Source of the DNA: Acetivibrio clariflavus DSM 19732 | GTDB taxonomy: Bacteria; Bacillota; Clostridia; Acetivibrionales; Acetivibrionaceae | Assembly (NCBI RefSeq): GCF_000237085.1 | Contig: NC_016627.1 | Span: 2,170,118 to 2,234,117 of the forward strand | Length of the DNA stretch: 64,000 nucleotides | Reading direction: 5' to 3' | Part shown: positions 44,724 to 51,793 of the stretch, piece by piece | Numbering within the stretch: position 1 is the first letter of the stretch | Layout of the letters: each line of letters opens with the position of its first letter | Notes under the pieces: generated by a model | Database searches by the model: none | Told to the model about the DNA's origin: nothing | Seen by the model: only the letters and a program-made list of their open reading frames with translations | Position numbers and translations under genes: made by a program

Positions 44724-45179
44724 GTGATTAAATCAACACTGTATTGCTTGGAGTGCCGGGAGTATGTGCCACTGCATCTACGTGATAATCACCCCTGTCC
44801 ATCCGATAAAATCGCAGCCGTGGATAAGGAGATGACTGGCATTGTTGACAGGCTCTATGATATGGGTATTACACCAACTTGTGCAGTTTGGACCGCTACT
44901 AAACAGAGCGACGACGAAATTGAATACCTGCTGACGGTGCAAATTGAGATTGAAAGTCAAGTGTGTCAGCCGGTGCTGGGGGATTTACCCACAGGCTGGT
45001 ATTATGGATGGGATGAGGAGACGGATAAAATCTGTATGCTCGGATACTTGGACTTTGAGTGCTATGTAGGGGCAAGAGCAAAAGAAAGAGTACGTGCTGT
45101 TGCACGGAAGTTTGAGAAGTTCTTGAGCAAAAAGGACCCCGCAGCAGTAAAAGCGATGCTACTACTCACGGGGGTGTAG
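44724..45179 (+). CDS. Small CxxC protein, paralog 1 (unknown function)
   Basis: 151 residues, GTG start with GGGAGG 10 bases upstream. N-terminal LYCLECREYVPLHLRDNHPC gives Cys-x2-Cys and a later His/Cys pair, a zinc-ribbon-like knuckle. The C-terminal half ends ARKFEKFLSKKDP then AMLLLTGV. The next gene is a diverged copy with the same plan. I do not recognise the family. It follows the serine recombinase by ~36 bases and may be in its operon. Two copies of the polar motif lie within it. Confidence 0.72.
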   Translation: MIKSTLYCLECREYVPLHLRDNHPCPSDKIAAVDKEMTGIVDRLYDMGITPTCAVWTATKQSDDEIEYLLTVQIEIESQVCQPVLGDLPTGWYYGWDEETDKICMLGYLDFECYVGARAKERVRAVARKFEKFLSKKDPAAVKAMLLLTGV

Positions 45180-45182
45180 GCT

Positions 45183-45626
45183 ATGGATGTGCTGGACGTC
45201 CAAACTTTAAGGGCTTACTGCCTGACTTGTAGAAAAATCGTAGATAGTAAACATACATGTCAAACATACCGTCAAGTGCTACTGGATGCGGTCTTGGCTG
45301 GTATAGCCGAGAGACTCGATAATCTGGGTCTCAACCCTATAATGCTGACGTTCTACTTCGCAGAAAACCAGCCAAATACATACCGTTTACAGATAACTTT
45401 AACTCTTGCTGTCAGTTTATCTTGCGAAATATTGGGACCATTGCCCGCAGGCTGGAAGTATTGCTGGGATAGCAATACAGCATCTTCAATTGAGTATAAT
45501 GACTGGCTGTGCGTTACGAAAGATTACGCAGAAGCAAGGTTAAAAACAGTTGTCAGAGAGTTTGAAAAATTCCTTGACGGTCGAGATGCGGAGGGTATAA
45601 TGGCTATGATACTGCTGACAGGTTAA
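45183..45626 (+). CDS. Small CxxC protein, paralog 2 (unknown function)
   Basis: 147 residues. It shares with the upstream gene the N-terminal YCLTCRKIVDSKHTC, the middle LGPLPAGWKYCWD (GDLPTGWYYGWD in the partner) and the end REFEKFLDGRD and LLTG. Only 3 bases separate the genes, so they are cotranscribed. Their divergence suggests an old tandem duplication, with both copies kept. Function unknown; a role in DNA binding or as a small modulator is only a guess from the Cys motif. Confidence 0.72.
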   Translation: MDVLDVQTLRAYCLTCRKIVDSKHTCQTYRQVLLDAVLAGIAERLDNLGLNPIMLTFYFAENQPNTYRLQITLTLAVSLSCEILGPLPAGWKYCWDSNTASSIEYNDWLCVTKDYAEARLKTVVREFEKFLDGRDAEGIMAMILLTG

Positions 45627-45632
45627 TATGAA

Positions 45633-45664
45633 AAGCAGGAGCTGCGGATAAAATGCTCCTGCTT
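45633..45664 (+). terminator. Hairpin terminator with the polar motif in its loop
   Basis: AAGCAGGAGC and GCTCCTGCTT form a perfect 10-bp stem 7 bases after the stop. The 12-base loop is TGCGGATAAAAT, a copy of the element motif. The following bases are A- then T-rich. Confidence 0.8.
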
Positions 45665-45705
45665 AAAAAATTTCTTCCTTAATATATTAGGGGTTTTTAG
45701 CTTTC

Positions 45706-45731
45706 GGCCTATGATGTTTTTATCATAGGCC
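45706..45731. terminator. Second hairpin after the paralog pair
   Basis: GGCCTATGAT and its complement ATCATAGGCC with a T-rich 6-base loop. No strong T-run follows, so the function is uncertain. Confidence 0.5.
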
Positions 45732-45760
45732 CTTAATTCTGAAACTGCCGTAGAACAAAA

Positions 45761-45795
45761 GACCTTACAGGTCGGATAAAACCGCCTGTAAGGTC
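45761..45795 (-). terminator. Terminator of the right excisionase-like gene, with the motif in its loop
   Basis: GACCTTACAG and CTGTAAGGTC form a perfect stem, extended by CGG/CCG around ATAAAA. The apical part is the polar motif CGGATAAAAC. On the minus strand TTTTGTT follows. It lies 9 bases from the gene end at 45804. Confidence 0.82.
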
Positions 45796-45803
45796 TTTCG
45801 CCA

Positions 45804-46049
45804 TCATACCTGAACCTTTAGTGAGTGCTTGTATTCAGCGTAGTGGTCGCTCAACACATAGTCGATAACGCTTTTCTTCGGAATCAGGTAACTACCCCGG
45901 ATGTAAAAGTGCTTGACTCGATTGGCTCTTATTAGCTTACGTGCAGTGGTGTCGCCGATACCTCCAAGCATTTGACGAAATTGTTCAAGTGTCACTAAAT
46001 CAGGATAGTCCTTATACAGCTCTTTGTAATAGGCTCTGTTTTTCACCAT
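45804..46049 (-). CDS. Excisionase-like HTH protein (right)
   Basis: 81 residues with AAAAGGAG before the ATG. LEQFRQMLGGIGDTTARKLI and the later IPKKSVIDYVLSD match the left protein (31781) in layout, including the YPD start of the domain and ...RKLIRANRVKHF against ...YKLLRANNIQHL. It lies 280 bases from attR and just inside the right arm repeats. A DNA-bending accessory factor for excision or a regulator is likely. Confidence 0.78.
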   Translation of the reverse strand: MVKNRAYYKELYKDYPDLVTLEQFRQMLGGIGDTTARKLIRANRVKHFYIRGSYLIPKKSVIDYVLSDHYAEYKHSLKVQV

Positions 46050-46135
46050 ATTAGTCAGCTCCTTTTAAAATTATTTGTCAGTGGTAGTGGCTGACTATTA
46101 CATGTTTTGATTGCTCTTTGGAGGGGGTGGGGAGT

Positions 46136-46166
46136 ATCCCTCCACATCCCTCCTAATATCCCTCCA
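46136..46166 (+). repeat. Right arm-type repeats ATCCCTCCA
   Basis: Three direct copies: 46136, 46146 (last base T) and 46158. They match the two copies near the left end and have the same orientation. Likely arm sites for recombination. Confidence 0.65.
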
Positions 46167-46328
46167 AAGGGAAATTTTTGTTTCAAAATGCAGGTTTTCA
46201 AGGAAGCCCGTAATGGTCGGATAAAACTCCTCGAAGCTGCCTGCAACCCTTGATTTTATGCGGTTTTCTCGGTCTCTAAATTCCTAATCGTTCCACTCCG
46301 TTCCTAAAGGTTCTTTTTGACTGATAGA

Positions 46329-46384
46329 ACTCAAAATCCAGCGGTAGCAATACCATGTCGGTTCGAGTCCGACCTTCGGCACCA
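46329..46384 (+). pseudogene. attR core and 3' half of the split host tRNA-Leu(CAA)
   Basis: Starts with the 12-bp core ACTCAAAATCCA, then GCGG, the variable arm GGTAGCAATACC, the T-arm GTCGG/CCGAC around TTCGAGT, the acceptor CTTCGGC and the encoded ACCA. It completes the 5' half at 29838. The sequence just left of the core (GACTGATAGA) is not tRNA, so this half cannot be transcribed into a functional tRNA. Confidence 0.92.
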
Positions 46385-46388
46385 AAAA

Positions 46389-46422
46389 ACAAAGGGTTTC
46401 AGCATCGACTGAAATCCTTTGT
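46389..46422 (+). terminator. Original terminator of the split tRNA-Leu
   Basis: ACAAAGGGTTTCAG pairs with CTGAAATCCTTTGT (one G-T pair), followed by TTTTATT. It starts 4 bases after the tRNA CCA end. Confidence 0.87.
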
Positions 46423-46458
46423 TTTTATTAGCGATATTCATCTCTCAGCATCCGAGTT

Positions 46459-47088
46459 TTATTTTAAGTACGGCTCAGCAATAACAAATTTTGTTTTGTT
46501 ATATCCCCCAAACTCTATTAGTAAACTATCTACGCCACCTACATTAACTTCTATTTCTTTTAGTTCGTTTTTTGGAATATCAAATCTTTTTAATTCAATA
46601 CTGCTTTTGTTAGTTGTATCCCAAATTACCAATTTTCCATCATTATCTGTGGTCCAAGTATAAAACTTCAGGGTTTGGAACTTTTTCTCCAAGGAAACAA
46701 AAATTTTAGTAGCACTTTTACTTTTACTTACTGAATCTATACCAAAGTTAAAAACAACTTCAGTATCACCGTGAAATGTCAGAGCATCCTTATCAGATGT
46801 AATTACAAGATATTCTGTATCATAGAAAAAATCCTCGAGTCTTGGTTTGAGATCTAACAAGCTAACACCTTTACCTTCTCTTTCTCCAAGTATTATAGTA
46901 CTAGTTGCTCCATCCCAATCAACAGCAACTTTGAAGGCATCTGCAATTGCTCTAAGCGGCACATAAGACCTTCCGTTATATATTAAGGTATCCATTTTAC
47001 TTCCATCAACATTTTTGGGAATAAACTCATTACCATTTAACTTGTATTTTACAGCAGAATTAATTTGAACTGTAACATCTTTAATCAC
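46459..47088 (-). pseudogene. Copper-amine-oxidase-N-terminal-like stalk protein, truncated at the start
   Basis: About 209 residues. VTVQINSAVKYKLNGNEFIP and YVPLRAIADAFKVAVDWDGA are marks of the copper amine oxidase N-terminal-like domain common in secreted clostridial proteins. The rest is beta-rich and unknown. The frame continues upstream of the GTG as GITADT, the end of a signal peptide, but reaches a stop at the edge of the IS3 element. So the signal peptide has been cut off and the protein could not be exported. Confidence 0.75.
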
Positions 47089-47352
47089 TGTATCAGCGGT
47101 AATACCAATACATTATAATGACCCCCATTGTCAAGACAAATTTTTAGCTTTTCTAAGTTAGATTCTCCTTTCTATGTTTTTGTATAATATCTACCTTAAG
47201 GTACTCTGTCGGATGGATGTCAAAGGCGAGCATATGCGAGTTCATCTTGCCCCTTGACATCCAATGGTTATATATCCTTTTGATTCCCGGTCTGTTATGA
47301 CAGACCGGCTGCCTTCCGGCGAGGACGGGGTTTGGGGCAGAGCCCCAAGGTT

Positions 47353-48300
47353 TTATACTACTGCCTTAATCTCTTTGTTAATCCCAAAATAATATTCTGA
47401 CGGCGTTTTATAGCCTAGTGACTGATGTGGTCTCTTGTTGTTATAATATTCAATATATTCCCTCGTTTTTTGCCGAAGTTGCTGACCCGTTTCACAATCT
47501 TCATGATAAAGCATCTCCCACTTGTAAGTTCGAAAAAAACGCTCTATCCTTTGATTATCCAAGGCTCGTCCTTTCCCATCCATTGAAATTTTTATATTAT
47601 TACTCTTTAGTAATTTTATGTAATCCTCACTGGCAAACTGTTTACCTTGATCGCTGTTCATAATTTCAGGTTTACCATATCGTTTGATTGCCTTTTTTAT
47701 CGCTTCTAATACAAATGTCCTATCTAAAGTATTTGATAACTCAAATCCAACAATATACCGGGAATACCAGTCTATTATAGCTACCATATACATAAATCCA
47801 CGTTTAAGACGGCAATATGTTATGTCTATAGACCATACCTGGTTGGGATGATCTATATTTAAGTCTCTTAGCAAATACGGGTACAAATATTTGTTATGCA
47901 GACGTCTGCTAAGATTAGGCCCGGGACAGAAACCGTGAATCCCCATTTCCCTCATATATCGCCGTGTACGCTTCCTATTGATTTGTATGTGGTAATCCCG
48001 GTGTAGGATATTTGTCATCCTGCGATAGCCATATTCCGGATGAACCGTGTATACCTCATCAATAATACGTTTTATTAGATATTCCTCATCTGTTACCGGT
48101 ACTGGCTTGTAGTAAAGGCTTGTACGATTAATACCTAACAGTTCAGCTTGCCTTTTTATGCTTAATTTCTTTTCTTCTCTCTCAATCATCTTCATGCGGT
48201 CTTCCCGGGACTTAGAGTCGGCCAGATTTTTTTTTAAGCCAGGCAACTTCATATGAAAGTTGGCCAATTTGCTTAAGCAGTTCGTCCTTCTCCTTCTCAT
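47353..48300 (-). CDS. IS3 transposase OrfB (DDE integrase domain)
   Basis: 315 residues as an open frame. Family marks: RQAELLGINRTSLYYKP, VYTVHPEYGYRRMTNIL, and the catalytic series WSIDITYC (D), IMNSDQGKQF (D) and NQRIERFFRTYKWE (E). It is normally made as an OrfAB fusion by -1 shifting from orfA; the A9 run (T9 at 48227-48235) inside the overlap provides the slippery site. The fusion would read LKKNLADSKSRE across the joint. The first ~24 residues before that point in this frame are probably not used. Confidence 0.93.
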   Translation of the reverse strand: MRRRRTNCLSKLANFHMKLPGLKKNLADSKSREDRMKMIEREEKKLSIKRQAELLGINRTSLYYKPVPVTDEEYLIKRIIDEVYTVHPEYGYRRMTNILHRDYHIQINRKRTRRYMREMGIHGFCPGPNLSRRLHNKYLYPYLLRDLNIDHPNQVWSIDITYCRLKRGFMYMVAIIDWYSRYIVGFELSNTLDRTFVLEAIKKAIKRYGKPEIMNSDQGKQFASEDYIKLLKSNNIKISMDGKGRALDNQRIERFFRTYKWEMLYHEDCETGQQLRQKTREYIEYYNNKRPHQSLGYKTPSEYYFGINKEIKAVV

Positions 48301-48505
48301 ACGACTGTTTGACCTTCTCTACTTCATCAGTTTCCTTACTGAAAACTCTGCCTGCATTGCTTATAAATTCTGCCTTCCAGCGACTTAGCTGATTAGGATG
48401 AATTTCATATTCGGCAGCTATCTCATTCAGCGTCTTTTCTTCCCTTAAGACCTCAATCACTATTTTTGCTTTTTCTTCTGGTGTAAACTTTCTTCTCGTT
48501 TTCAT
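48212..48505 (-). CDS. IS3 transposase OrfA (HTH)
   Basis: 97 residues: MKTRRKFTPEEKAKIVIEVL and AAEYEIHPNQLSRWKAEFI form the HTH_Tnp_1 domain, followed by a leucine-zipper-like helix (EKVKQSYEKEKDELLKQIGQ). It overlaps orfB by 89 bases with the A9 slippery run near its end. Confidence 0.93.
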   Translation of the reverse strand: MKTRRKFTPEEKAKIVIEVLREEKTLNEIAAEYEIHPNQLSRWKAEFISNAGRVFSKETDEVEKVKQSYEKEKDELLKQIGQLSYEVAWLKKKSGRL

Positions 48506-48559
48506 ATTTCTATTCTAACTTATTTTGACCGTTTTGTCTGTCTTAATTTATGGTATCAT

Positions 48560-49321
48560 TATAGATAAACGACATAGAGAATAATAGAGTATTTGTCGAA
48601 CTTACTCAATTAAATGCATTAAATCAGCCATTGGGAACTCCTGTTAGAATTGTAAATTATGAAACGGATGAATATTATGATTGCCCCTTTTATATTAAAG
48701 GTGGTTTGTATGGCTCTGGTATATTAGGTGATTACATTTATTGCGTATCTGCAGGTGCAAGGGAATGTCTATATAATGATGTACCTAATAATCATATTTT
48801 TAAAATTAATAGAAATTCATTAACCATGGAAATAATAAGCGATGATATTGGATATATTGCAAGAGACCTTGAAGTAAGTCCAAACGGCAAAATCTATATA
48901 ACAAGCAATGGGGAAATAAAAATGACTGATCCAAATATATATCTCAGACGACAACCTGTGGATATATGATTTAGAAGGTAATTTTATTAAAAAAGTAAAG
49001 CTGAAACCCTGGTGTGATAAAATTATTATAGATAAAAAAGGTATTGCTTATATATCACATATTGGAAAGGATTATGATGGTGATTATCTGGGAGAAACCC
49101 TCATTATATTTGATACTAATACAGATGAAGTTATTAAAACTATAGATGGGTTTAATGGAATTACATCAATGTTTCTTCAAGATAATTATCTGTTTATTTA
49201 TGAAACTCAAAAACAATGCATTGCAGTTATGGATATAAATAATTTTGATATTATTGGAGAGATACCTATTGATTATAAAGGTTTTTGCTTATCTATGGTT
49301 GTTGTTAAAAATAATAAATAG
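48560..49321 (+). pseudogene. Beta-propeller-like protein, truncated and frameshifted
   Basis: The frame enters from the IS3 edge (NDIENNRVFVELTQLN) and runs to 48969, with YIARDLEVSPNGKIYITSNG typical of a propeller blade. From about 48940 the homologous sequence continues in another frame: LWIYDLEGNFIKKVKLK, IIIDKKGIAYISHIGK, TLIIFDTNTDEVIKTIDG, to a TAG at 49321. So the N-terminus was lost to the insertion and one base was gained or lost inside. The repeats resemble YncE/NHL-type propellers. Confidence 0.75.
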
Positions 49322-49469
49322 GATACTTAAAAGTAATCAATCCAAATGTAATATTAAAACATAAAGAATAACATAATAATTTTATTATAATGTTCCTAAA
49401 ACACTTGAAATAAACCTGTAAAAAAAATATACTGTAATAGGAAAACTAATAATTAAAGGAGGCTCGCCC

Positions 49470-50594
49470 GTGCAAGAACTAATCAAAGGTATTACCAATT
49501 TTTCATTAGGAAACTTAATAATGTTTGTTATCGCCGGTATACTCATTTATCTTGCTATTAAGAAAGAATATGAACCTACTCTTCTCTTGCCGATAGGATT
49601 CGGAACAATACTTGCAAACATTCCCTTTTCTGCTGCAATCGACCAAAGCCACGGTGTCCTGACATTTCTTTATAATAATACCATACGCAATGACTTGTTC
49701 CCTGTACTTATCTTTATTGCAGTCGGTGCAATGATTGATTTCGGACCGCTTTTACAAAATCCTTTTATGTTGTTTTTCGGCGCTGCTGCTCAATTCGGAA
49801 TATTTGCCACAATGATGGTAGCACTTTTGCTTGGCTTTGATTTGGGTGAAGCAGCTTCAATAGGTATAATTGGTGCTGCCGATGGACCTACTGCCATTTT
49901 TGTAGCCAACAAGTTTATTAGCCCTAATAAATCGGGACTTATAGGTGCTATTACCGTAGCTGCCTATTCTTATATGTCCCTTGTACCTATTATTCAGCCA
50001 CCGGTTATCAAGCTTCTTACAACTAAAAAAGAACGCCTTATTAGAATGGAATACCATCAGGTTAACGTTCCAAAATCAGTTAAAATTGTATTTCCGATAG
50101 TTATCACTATAATTGCCGGTCTTGTTGCACCGGACAGTGTATCTCTTGTTGGACTGTTAATGTTCGGAAATCTTATTAGAGAATGTGGAGTATTGGAAAG
50201 ATTGTCACAAGCGGCACAAAATGAATTAGCCAATCTTGTTACAATACTTCTTGGAGTAATAATCGGTTCCACCATGGTAGCCGAACAGTTCTTGCAATGG
50301 CAGACTTTAGCAATACTCGGATTAGGTTTGGTTGCCTTTATATTTGACACAGCCGGTGGAGTGTTATTTGCCAAATTCCTTAATTTATTTTTAAAGAACA
50401 AGGTAAACCCAATGATTGGTGCTGCCGGAATATCTGCATTCCCTATGTCTGCCAGGGTAATTCAGAAAATGGCAACTAAAGAAGACCCAACCAACTTCAT
50501 AATTATGCAGTCCATCAGTGCAAATGTATCCGGACAGTTAGGCTCAGTTGTTGCCGGAGGAATGTTGCTTGCTTTAGTACCAGCATTTTTATAA
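49470..50594 (+). CDS. Na+-translocating decarboxylase beta subunit (OadB/GcdB/MmdB type)
   Basis: 374 residues, polytopic. GTG start with AAAGGAGG 8 bases upstream. LLLPIGFGTILANIP, GAMIDFGPLLQNP, GIIGAADGPTAIFVA and SAFPMSARVIQKMA are strongly conserved in the family, including the Asp of the DGPT segment used in sodium translocation. The complex decarboxylates a carboxybiotin or acid and pumps Na+ out. The alpha/biotin subunits are not in this window; a gamma-like small protein follows. Confidence 0.93.
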   Translation: MQELIKGITNFSLGNLIMFVIAGILIYLAIKKEYEPTLLLPIGFGTILANIPFSAAIDQSHGVLTFLYNNTIRNDLFPVLIFIAVGAMIDFGPLLQNPFMLFFGAAAQFGIFATMMVALLLGFDLGEAASIGIIGAADGPTAIFVANKFISPNKSGLIGAITVAAYSYMSLVPIIQPPVIKLLTTKKERLIRMEYHQVNVPKSVKIVFPIVITIIAGLVAPDSVSLVGLLMFGNLIRECGVLERLSQAAQNELANLVTILLGVIIGSTMVAEQFLQWQTLAILGLGLVAFIFDTAGGVLFAKFLNLFLKNKVNPMIGAAGISAFPMSARVIQKMATKEDPTNFIIMQSISANVSGQLGSVVAGGMLLALVPAFL

Positions 50595-50607
50595 TTGAGG
50601 TGATAAT

Positions 50608-50754
50608 ATGAATTGGAAAAATATATACGATGGACTAACTATCTCAGGCATTGGTCTTGCAGGAGTATTCACTGTTTTGATTGTCTTTTATCTGTCTACA
50701 AAGCTAATGATGTATTTAGCAAATAAATTTTCAAAGCCTGATGATGGAAATTAG
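50608..50754 (+). CDS. Small membrane protein, OadG-like gamma subunit
   Basis: 48 residues, ATG preceded by TTGAGGTGATAAT. One hydrophobic helix (GIGLAGVFTVLIVFYLSTKL) with a short polar tail. It starts 13 bases after the beta subunit stop, so they are cotranscribed. Decarboxylase gamma subunits are short single-helix proteins with weak conservation; this assignment rests mainly on context. Confidence 0.68.
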   Translation: MNWKNIYDGLTISGIGLAGVFTVLIVFYLSTKLMMYLANKFSKPDDGN

Positions 50755-50766
50755 TCAGTAAAATAT

Positions 50767-50812
50767 AAAAGGAGCTTTACTGAACAAAAATCTTGGAAAA
50801 GCTCCTTTTTTA
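50767..50812 (+). terminator. Terminator of the decarboxylase pair
   Basis: AAAAGGAGCTTT and AAAAGCTCCTTTT form the stem around an ~18-base loop, followed by TTTTATTT. It starts 12 bases after the small gene. Confidence 0.85.
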
Positions 50813-51064
50813 TTTGCCTTTTAACAATATTAAACTTTTTTCCAAACTTAGTTTTATAAGTCTTAGCTATAACATTTATTATAGTACTGTAAAAGATTTT
50901 ATTAGAATTAATAAAATTTTATTTAATATAAATAATAAATCAAATTTCAGTATATAATTAATTTCAAAAATAATTTTTTATATATGTCCTTTTTGCGCAT
51001 TATATGATATAGTTTGATTTAAAATTAATCATAAAATTTTACTTTTACAGAAAGAAGAGATAAT

Positions 51065-51700
51065 ATGAACTATATAATATACGACCTGGAATTAAACAGT
51101 AAGCCGTTTAAAAGTAGTCTTCCAAACGAAATAATCGAAATAGGTGCTGTAAAATTGGACAGTAATCTAAATGAATTTGATACATTCCAGGCTTTTATAA
51201 AGCCAAAATATTTCAAAAAATTATTTCCCGTTGTAAAGAGAAAGACAAAAATTACGCAGGAAGATATAAATAGCGCTGAAAACTTTAAAGAAGTAATTAC
51301 AAATTTCAGAAATTGGATTGGGGACAACTATATATTGGTAAGCTGGGGACATGATGATATACACCATTTGGTTACAGGCTGCAAAATTAACAAACTCGCC
51401 TCTAATTGGCTAAAAAAGAATATTGATCTTCAAAAGCAGGTGTCGTCAATTTATAATGTTCCGCCAGGCCAGAGATACAGCCTTGAAAATGCCCTCAATA
51501 TACTTGGAATAGAAGCTGAAGAAAATTTACACCGTGCTCTTGCTGACGCACGCTATACAGCACAGATTTTTCAAAAGACCTTTGACAGTCTGGATTTAAA
51601 TGCTTTTATATCAATTGAGTTCAGGAAAAAGTCAAAAAAAATACCCAGACTTAAATACGGAAATAAAATAAAATCAAAACTGAAAGTTGACATTGAATAA
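51065..51700 (+). CDS. DEDDh 3'-5' exonuclease
   Basis: 211 residues. IIYDLELNSKP (D-x-E), VSWGHDDIHHL (D) and HRALADARYTAQIF (H...D) give the four acidic residues and His of the DEDDh family. It resembles the epsilon/KapD-like exonucleases rather than RNase T. Substrate (DNA or RNA ends) is not known. A basic C-terminal tail (RKKSKKIPRLKYGNKIKSK) may bind nucleic acid. Single gene with its own terminator. Confidence 0.87.
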   Translation: MNYIIYDLELNSKPFKSSLPNEIIEIGAVKLDSNLNEFDTFQAFIKPKYFKKLFPVVKRKTKITQEDINSAENFKEVITNFRNWIGDNYILVSWGHDDIHHLVTGCKINKLASNWLKKNIDLQKQVSSIYNVPPGQRYSLENALNILGIEAEENLHRALADARYTAQIFQKTFDSLDLNAFISIEFRKKSKKIPRLKYGNKIKSKLKVDIE

Positions 51701-51711
51701 GAATTTGAAAT

Positions 51712-51750
51712 AATAAACGACTTTTACTTCATAAGTAAAAGTCGTTTATT
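51712..51750. terminator. Bidirectional terminator between the exonuclease and pflA
   Basis: AATAAACGACTTTTACTT and its perfect complement (18 bp) with a 3-base loop. ATTTTTATT follows on the plus strand. Confidence 0.9.
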
Positions 51751-51793
51751 ATTTTTATTGTAAAAAAACAGCTAAGAAACACAATTCAGCTTT

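Larger units (their letters stand above)
29997..46227 (+). repeat. Dispersed polar motif CGRATAAAAC in the element backbone
   Basis: Plus-strand copies, read by eye: 29997, 30185, 31145, 32059, 32933, 34054, 43861, 45773 and 46218 (CGGATAAAAC or CGAATAAAAC). Close variants are at 31791, 33153, 33927, 34264, 43852, 44358, 44681, 44691, 44803, 45022 and 45645. All are in the same orientation whatever the strand of the gene they lie in. I find no CG-prefixed copy outside the element nor in the cargo operon (34.5-43.4 kb). Function unknown. Confidence 0.75.
29869..46340. mobile_element. Integrated element at tRNA-Leu(CAA) carrying a Type III R-M/helicase cargo
   Basis: Bounded by the 12-bp att cores in the two halves of the tRNA. 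It encodes a tyrosine integrase next to attL, two excisionase-like HTH proteins (one near each end), an XRE repressor, a DPPW methyltransferase, a serine recombinase, two small paralogs, and a minus-strand defence operon. It carries its own tRNA-Leu(CAA). Direct repeats ATCCCTCCA lie inside both ends, as expected of integrase arm sites. Backbone genes look more GC-rich than the flanks. No conjugation or phage structural gene is visible, so it is best called an integrative genomic island; it may need a helper to move. Confidence 0.9.
47118..48559 (-). mobile_element. IS3-family insertion sequence
   Basis: About 1.44 kb with orfA and orfB on the minus strand. The ends start with ATGA/TCAT. Imperfect terminal repeats share TGA, AAGACA (positions 15-20 in both) and TAAGTTAGA further in. 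The only possible target duplication is TATA. Both flanking genes are truncated at its edges. Confidence 0.82.

Noticed and set aside
29997-46227. Motif CGATAAAA as sigma-28 -10 boxes (GCCGATAA)
   Set aside because: Only a few copies have GCC/CCC before GATAA, no TAAA -35 box is seen at the right distance, and many copies lie inside genes in antisense.
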